Below the pieces are notes generated by a model. The model worked only from the letters and a program-made list of their open reading frames with translations, did not search any database and was not told the origin of the DNA. From Paracoccaceae bacterium (GTDB lineage: Bacteria; Pseudomonadota; Alphaproteobacteria; Rhodobacterales; Rhodobacteraceae), in assembly GCA_003561595.1 (NCBI GenBank), contig PWWF01000137.1:1-18652 (forward strand): a DNA stretch of 18,652 nucleotides, given 5' to 3'. The position numbers and the translations under genes are program-made. Positions 15,426 to 18,652 of the stretch are shown one piece after another. Every line of letters begins with the position of its first letter. Within the stretch, counting starts at the first letter, position 1.

Positions 15426-15462
15426 CCCCACCACCCAGCCTGATATCGCAAAGGCCAACACG

Positions 15463-16698
15463 ATGATCAGCAATTCCGACCTTCTCTATCTGCTCATGTC
15501 GCGCAAGCCGTGGCATTCGCTGCCCCAGCCCTTCTACACCTCGGCCGATGTGTACGAGGCCGATCTGCGCAATATCTGGCAGCGCGACTGGATATTCGCC
15601 GCGCCCAGTGCCGAACTGCCCAAGACCGGCAGCTATATCACGCTGGAGGTCGGGGATGCCTCGGTCATCGTGGTGCGCGGGGCCGATGGGGTGATCCGGG
15701 CGTTCCATAATTCCTGCCGCCACCGGGGCAGCCGCATCTGTTCGGCCCACAAGGGAACCGCGCCCAAGCTGGTCTGCCCCTATCACCAATGGACCTACGA
15801 TCTGGATGGCAAGCTGTTATGGGCACGCGAGATGGGGGCGGATTTCGACCCCTCGGCGCATGGGCTGGGCCTTGTGCATTGCCGCGAGATCGAGGGCATG
15901 GTGTTCATTTGCCTTGCGCAGACCGCGCCCGATATCAGCGAGCTTGCGGCGCAGGCCGCGCGCTACATGGGGCCGCATGACCTGTCGAACCTGAAAGTCG
16001 CGCATCAATCCAGCATCATCGAGCAGGCCAACTGGAAACTGGTGCTGGAAAACAACCGCGAATGCTATCACTGCGCAGGTGCGCACCCGTCGCTTTGCGT
16101 GACCTTTCCGGACGATCCCAACCTTGTCGGTGCCGATGACAGCACCACCAGCAATGCAGGCCGCACCCATGTCGCGCGCTGCGAGGCGGCGGGCCTGCCT
16201 GCGAAATACCTGATCGACCCGTCCGAGCGCTGGCGCTTCGTGCGCATCCCGTTTCTGGGCCGCGCAGTCAGCTATACGCTGGACGGCAAGGCGGCTGTCA
16301 GCCGCCGCATCGGGCAGGTGCCCTTTGACGATGCCGGGTCCTGCCTGTTCTTTCACTACCCCAATACCTGGAACCATTTCCTGTCTGACCATGTGCTGAC
16401 CTTCCGCGTCCTGCCCATCGGCCCGCAACAGACGCAGGTCACGACCACATGGCTGGTCCACAAGGATGCCGAGGAGGGGCGCGACTACGATCTGTCGCGC
16501 CTGACCGAGGTCTGGACCCACACCAATGACGAGGACCGCCGCATCGTCGAGGAAAACCAGCGCGGCATCAATTCGCCCGCCTATCTGCCCGGCCCCTACA
16601 GCCAGGTGCAGGAAGGGGGCGTCAACCAGTTCGTGGACTGGTATTGCCGCACGCTGCACACCGCCCTGATGCCGCCCCGCCAGATCGCAGCGGAGTAA
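15463..16698 (+). CDS. Rieske non-heme iron oxygenase, quaternary-amine N-demethylase (GbcA/Stc2 type)
   Basis: A 411-residue oxygenase component. The Rieske centre is CRHRG (Cys85, His87) and CPYHQW (Cys105, His108). The catalytic domain has NNRECYHCAGAHP, with His203 and His208 as metal ligands and Glu200 as a likely bridging acid, and NDEDRR (355-360) for the carboxylate ligand. PFYTSADVYEADLRNIWQRDWIFA and the conserved tail NQRGINSPAYLPGPYS match enzymes that oxidatively remove a methyl from glycine betaine (GbcA) or proline betaine (Stc2). AAGG (15451-15454) lies eight bases before ATG 15463; the frame extends to 15370 but that part lies in the structured spacer. The partner reductase follows five bases later. 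Which betaine is used cannot be read from the sequence. The pathway context gives the demethylase role good support. Confidence 0.9.
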   Translation: MISNSDLLYLLMSRKPWHSLPQPFYTSADVYEADLRNIWQRDWIFAAPSAELPKTGSYITLEVGDASVIVVRGADGVIRAFHNSCRHRGSRICSAHKGTAPKLVCPYHQWTYDLDGKLLWAREMGADFDPSAHGLGLVHCREIEGMVFICLAQTAPDISELAAQAARYMGPHDLSNLKVAHQSSIIEQANWKLVLENNRECYHCAGAHPSLCVTFPDDPNLVGADDSTTSNAGRTHVARCEAAGLPAKYLIDPSERWRFVRIPFLGRAVSYTLDGKAAVSRRIGQVPFDDAGSCLFFHYPNTWNHFLSDHVLTFRVLPIGPQQTQVTTTWLVHKDAEEGRDYDLSRLTEVWTHTNDEDRRIVEENQRGINSPAYLPGPYSQVQEGGVNQFVDWYCRTLHTALMPPRQIAAE

Positions 16699-16703
16699 GC
16701 GCC

Positions 16704-17777
16704 ATGATCCCGATGCCGACCAAGGACAGCCCCGTTTGGCGCGATGACGAGGAACTGGAATGCGTGGCAGTGCTGCCAGAGGCACCGGGCGTCAAGACAT
16801 TCGTCTTTCGCGCGCCATCGGCGGCCATGTTCGTGTTCCGCGCAGGCCAGTTCGTGACACTGGACCTGCCGGTGCCGGGGGGCAATGTGCAGCGCAGCTA
16901 CACGATTTCATCCTCGCCCATCACCTCGGCCTATATCGCGATCACGACCAAGGTGCAGCCCGGCTCGGTCGGCACGGCCTGGATGCATGAGCATTTGCGG
17001 GCCGGAATGCGCCTGCGCGCCTATGGTCCCGCCGGGCTGTTCCATCTGCCGCCCAGCCCGGACGGAAAGTTCCTGTTCATCTCTGCCGGGTCGGGCGTGA
17101 CGCCGATGATGTCCATGGCCACCACGCTGTTTGAACGCGGCGAGGACCCGGATATCTGTTTCATCCAATGCGCCAGCCGCCCCAGTGACCTGATCTTCCG
17201 GCGGCGGCTGGAATACATGGCCTCGCGCGTGGGGGGGCTGGCGCTGCATTTCGTGGTCAGCCAGTGCGAACCCTATGAGGTCTGGACCGGCTATCGCGGG
17301 CAGTTCAATCAGTTGATGCTGGGCCTGATGTGCAACGATTATCTGGAACGCGATGTCTATTGCTGCGGGCCAGAGGGGTTCATGACCGCGATCCGCGAAA
17401 TCCTGATCTCGCTGGGCTATGACATGAGCCGCTATCATCAGGAATCCTTCCATGCGCCCGCGGAAACCGTGGCCGAGATCAAGGAATTCGACGATCCTGT
17501 CCCCGATGAGAGCGCCGAGGCCGAGATCGTCTTTACCCGCTCCGGGCTGAGTGTGACCTGCACCGAAGGCGACACGATCATGCAGGTCGCCCGTGCCAAT
17601 GGTCTGGCCGTCGCCTCGGGCTGCAATTTCGGCCTGTGCGGCACCTGCCGGACGCGCAAATTGTCGGGCGATGTGCATATGGTCCATAACGGCGGCATCA
17701 CCGAGGATGATATCGAGGATGGCTATATCCTGGCCTGCTGCTCGCGCCCTGTCGGGCGGGTCGAGGTGGATGCCTGA
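16704..17777 (+). CDS. Ferredoxin-NAD(P)H reductase component of the Rieske demethylase (GbcB type)
   Basis: A 357-residue electron-transfer protein in the order FAD domain, NAD domain, plant-type ferredoxin. The FAD site is RSYTIS (64-69). The NAD site is ISAGSGVTPMMSMAT (126-140) with YCCGPEGFM (219-227). The C-terminal [2Fe-2S] cluster motif is CNFGLCGTC (Cys307, Cys312, Cys315) with the fourth ligand near Cys345/346. This is the layout of GbcB and related reductases that pass electrons from NAD(P)H to the Rieske oxygenase. GGAG (16692-16695) lies eight bases before ATG 16704 and overlaps the end of the Rieske gene. The tight five-base gap indicates one transcript. It ends the betaine unit, with 95 bases before the glycosyltransferase and no obvious terminator. 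Confidence 0.92.
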   Translation: MIPMPTKDSPVWRDDEELECVAVLPEAPGVKTFVFRAPSAAMFVFRAGQFVTLDLPVPGGNVQRSYTISSSPITSAYIAITTKVQPGSVGTAWMHEHLRAGMRLRAYGPAGLFHLPPSPDGKFLFISAGSGVTPMMSMATTLFERGEDPDICFIQCASRPSDLIFRRRLEYMASRVGGLALHFVVSQCEPYEVWTGYRGQFNQLMLGLMCNDYLERDVYCCGPEGFMTAIREILISLGYDMSRYHQESFHAPAETVAEIKEFDDPVPDESAEAEIVFTRSGLSVTCTEGDTIMQVARANGLAVASGCNFGLCGTCRTRKLSGDVHMVHNGGITEDDIEDGYILACCSRPVGRVEVDA

Positions 17778-17872
17778 GCCTTTAACCGGGCTTTTGCGGT
17801 TGAATGTCGCGGGGCATGGCGGCAACACTCTGCTGGCGCGCAGGTCGGACAGGCCGCAGTCAGGGGAGCGCG

Positions 17873-18652
17873 ATGCAACTCGGCTATCTGATGAACACCT
17901 ATCCGGTGACATCCGCCACATTCATCCGGCGCGAGATCGCCGAGCTGGAAGCGCAGGACGCGCAGATCCGGCGCTTTGCCGTGCGCCCGTGGTCCGAGGA
18001 TCTGGTTGATCCCGCCGACAGGGAGGAGGCCGCGCGCTGCACCTATCTGCTGGCCCCCGGCGCGGGGCGGCTGGCGGCTGGTTTCCTGCGCGAAGGGCTG
18101 CGCAATCCGCGTGGGGTCGGGCGCGCCATCGGGGCGGCATGGGCGCTGTGGCGCAATGCGGGCCGGGGCGCGCTGGTGCGGCACATCGCCTATCTGCTGG
18201 AGGCAGTGGAGCTGAAGGCGCAGGCGCAGGGGCTGGCGCATATCCACGCGCATTTCTCGACCAACACGGCTGCCGTGGCGTTGATCTGCGCGCGGCTGGG
18301 CGGGCCGGGGTTTTCCTTTACCGCCCATGGCCCCGATGAATTCGTGGACCCTGTGGCCGCGTCCCTTTCGCTCAAGCTGCGCGAGGCGCGTTTTGCCGTC
18401 GCGATCACGCATTTCGCGCGCACACAGCTTGCGCTTGCTGGCGGGATGGAGGTCTGGGACAAGACCCATGTCATCCGCTGCGGGGTCGAGATCGGCCCCG
18501 AGCTACTGGCACCGCCGCCCGATGCGCCCTTTGTCTGCGTGGGCCGCCTGTGCCCACAAAAGGCACAGACCCTGCTGATCGAGGCCATGGCCGAGCTGCG
18601 CCAGACCCATCCGCAGGCCCGCCTGACCCTGATCGGCGATGGCGAGACCCGA
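17873..18652 (+). CDS. Family 4 glycosyltransferase, 3' end beyond window
   Basis: The frame is open for 260 codons to the last base, so the C-terminus is missing. The N-terminal domain opens MQLGYLMNTYPVTSATFIRREI, typical of GT-B enzymes. HIHAHFSTNTAAVALICARLG (about 123-143) and SFTAHGPDEF (about 147-156) match acceptor-domain motifs of GT4 family sugar transferases. The nucleotide-sugar-binding domain begins VGRLCPQKAQTLLIEAMAEL with LIGDGETR at the edge. It likely adds a sugar to a surface or extracellular polysaccharide, or to a lipid-linked acceptor. ATG 17873 has GGGGAG at 17863-17868 with a four-base gap. Whether it belongs to a polysaccharide cluster continuing to the right, or is co-transcribed with the reductase, cannot be seen. 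Confidence 0.85.
   Translation, partial: MQLGYLMNTYPVTSATFIRREIAELEAQDAQIRRFAVRPWSEDLVDPADREEAARCTYLLAPGAGRLAAGFLREGLRNPRGVGRAIGAAWALWRNAGRGALVRHIAYLLEAVELKAQAQGLAHIHAHFSTNTAAVALICARLGGPGFSFTAHGPDEFVDPVAASLSLKLREARFAVAITHFARTQLALAGGMEVWDKTHVIRCGVEIGPELLAPPPDAPFVCVGRLCPQKAQTLLIEAMAELRQTHPQARLTLIGDGETR

Noticed and set aside
17778..17872. Terminator after the reductase gene
   Set aside because: AACCG...CGGTT gives only five pairs and no T-run follows.
1..18652. CRISPR array
   Set aside because: No regularly spaced repeats of suitable length were found.

Overview
The window looks like a high-GC alphaproteobacterial chromosome, most likely from Rhodobacteraceae or a close relative. This rests on protein style (trigger factor, ParE, IlvB/IlvN), gene neighbourhoods, GC-rich codon use and an IlvB motif form; no taxonomic search was possible. 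Most of the window is ordinary chromosome with dense genes. The left end (about 1-765) is the edge of a mobile or island region.

Left to right: (1) 1-600 holds a transposase remnant in which the C-terminal end of an IS21-type IstA runs in frame into the C-terminal half of an IS5/IS1182-type DDE transposase. It is followed by an AT-richer stretch and then the 3' portion of a tRNA-Leu(UAG) gene (711-765), best read as the distal attachment site of an integrated element lying to the left. (2) On the minus strand, a membrane-fused alpha/beta hydrolase and a YaiI/UPF0178 protein form a likely two-gene operon. (3) tig (trigger factor, +) has a perfect hairpin in its leader and ends at a 32-bp palindromic two-way terminator shared with the convergent ilv genes. 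(4) On the minus strand, an ilv unit reads promoter - 19-residue leader peptide rich in Val/Ile/Leu codons - intrinsic attenuator - ilvB - sulfotransferase - ilvN. The leader peptide and attenuator are clear in the sequence, and the sulfotransferase sits between the two acetolactate synthase subunits. (5) Divergent from ilvB are an ArsR-type repressor, probably leaderless with a GTG start, and an ArsP-type permease: a predicted trivalent (organo)arsenical sensing and efflux pair. (6) parE (topoisomerase IV subunit B). (7) On the minus strand, a stand-alone DUF1045 2H-phosphoesterase-like gene and a TetR regulator. (8) Divergent from the TetR gene are an Old-Yellow-Enzyme/TMADH-like demethylase, a Rieske oxygenase (GbcA/Stc2 type) and its ferredoxin-type reductase (GbcB type). 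Together they form a betaine N-demethylation module in which Rieske and reductase remove the first methyl of a quaternary amine and the OYE-type flavoprotein handles the resulting tertiary amine. (9) The start of a family-4 glycosyltransferase, cut by the window end.

The strongest regulatory findings are the ilvB leader-peptide attenuator, the probable leaderless arsR, and a hairpin-rich spacer of about 197 nt inside the betaine operon. The most notable protein-level oddities are the chimeric transposase, a missing canonical iron-sulfur cysteine in the TMADH-like enzyme, and a Glu in place of the usual metal-binding Asp in IlvB. I saw no wholly new multi-gene system.
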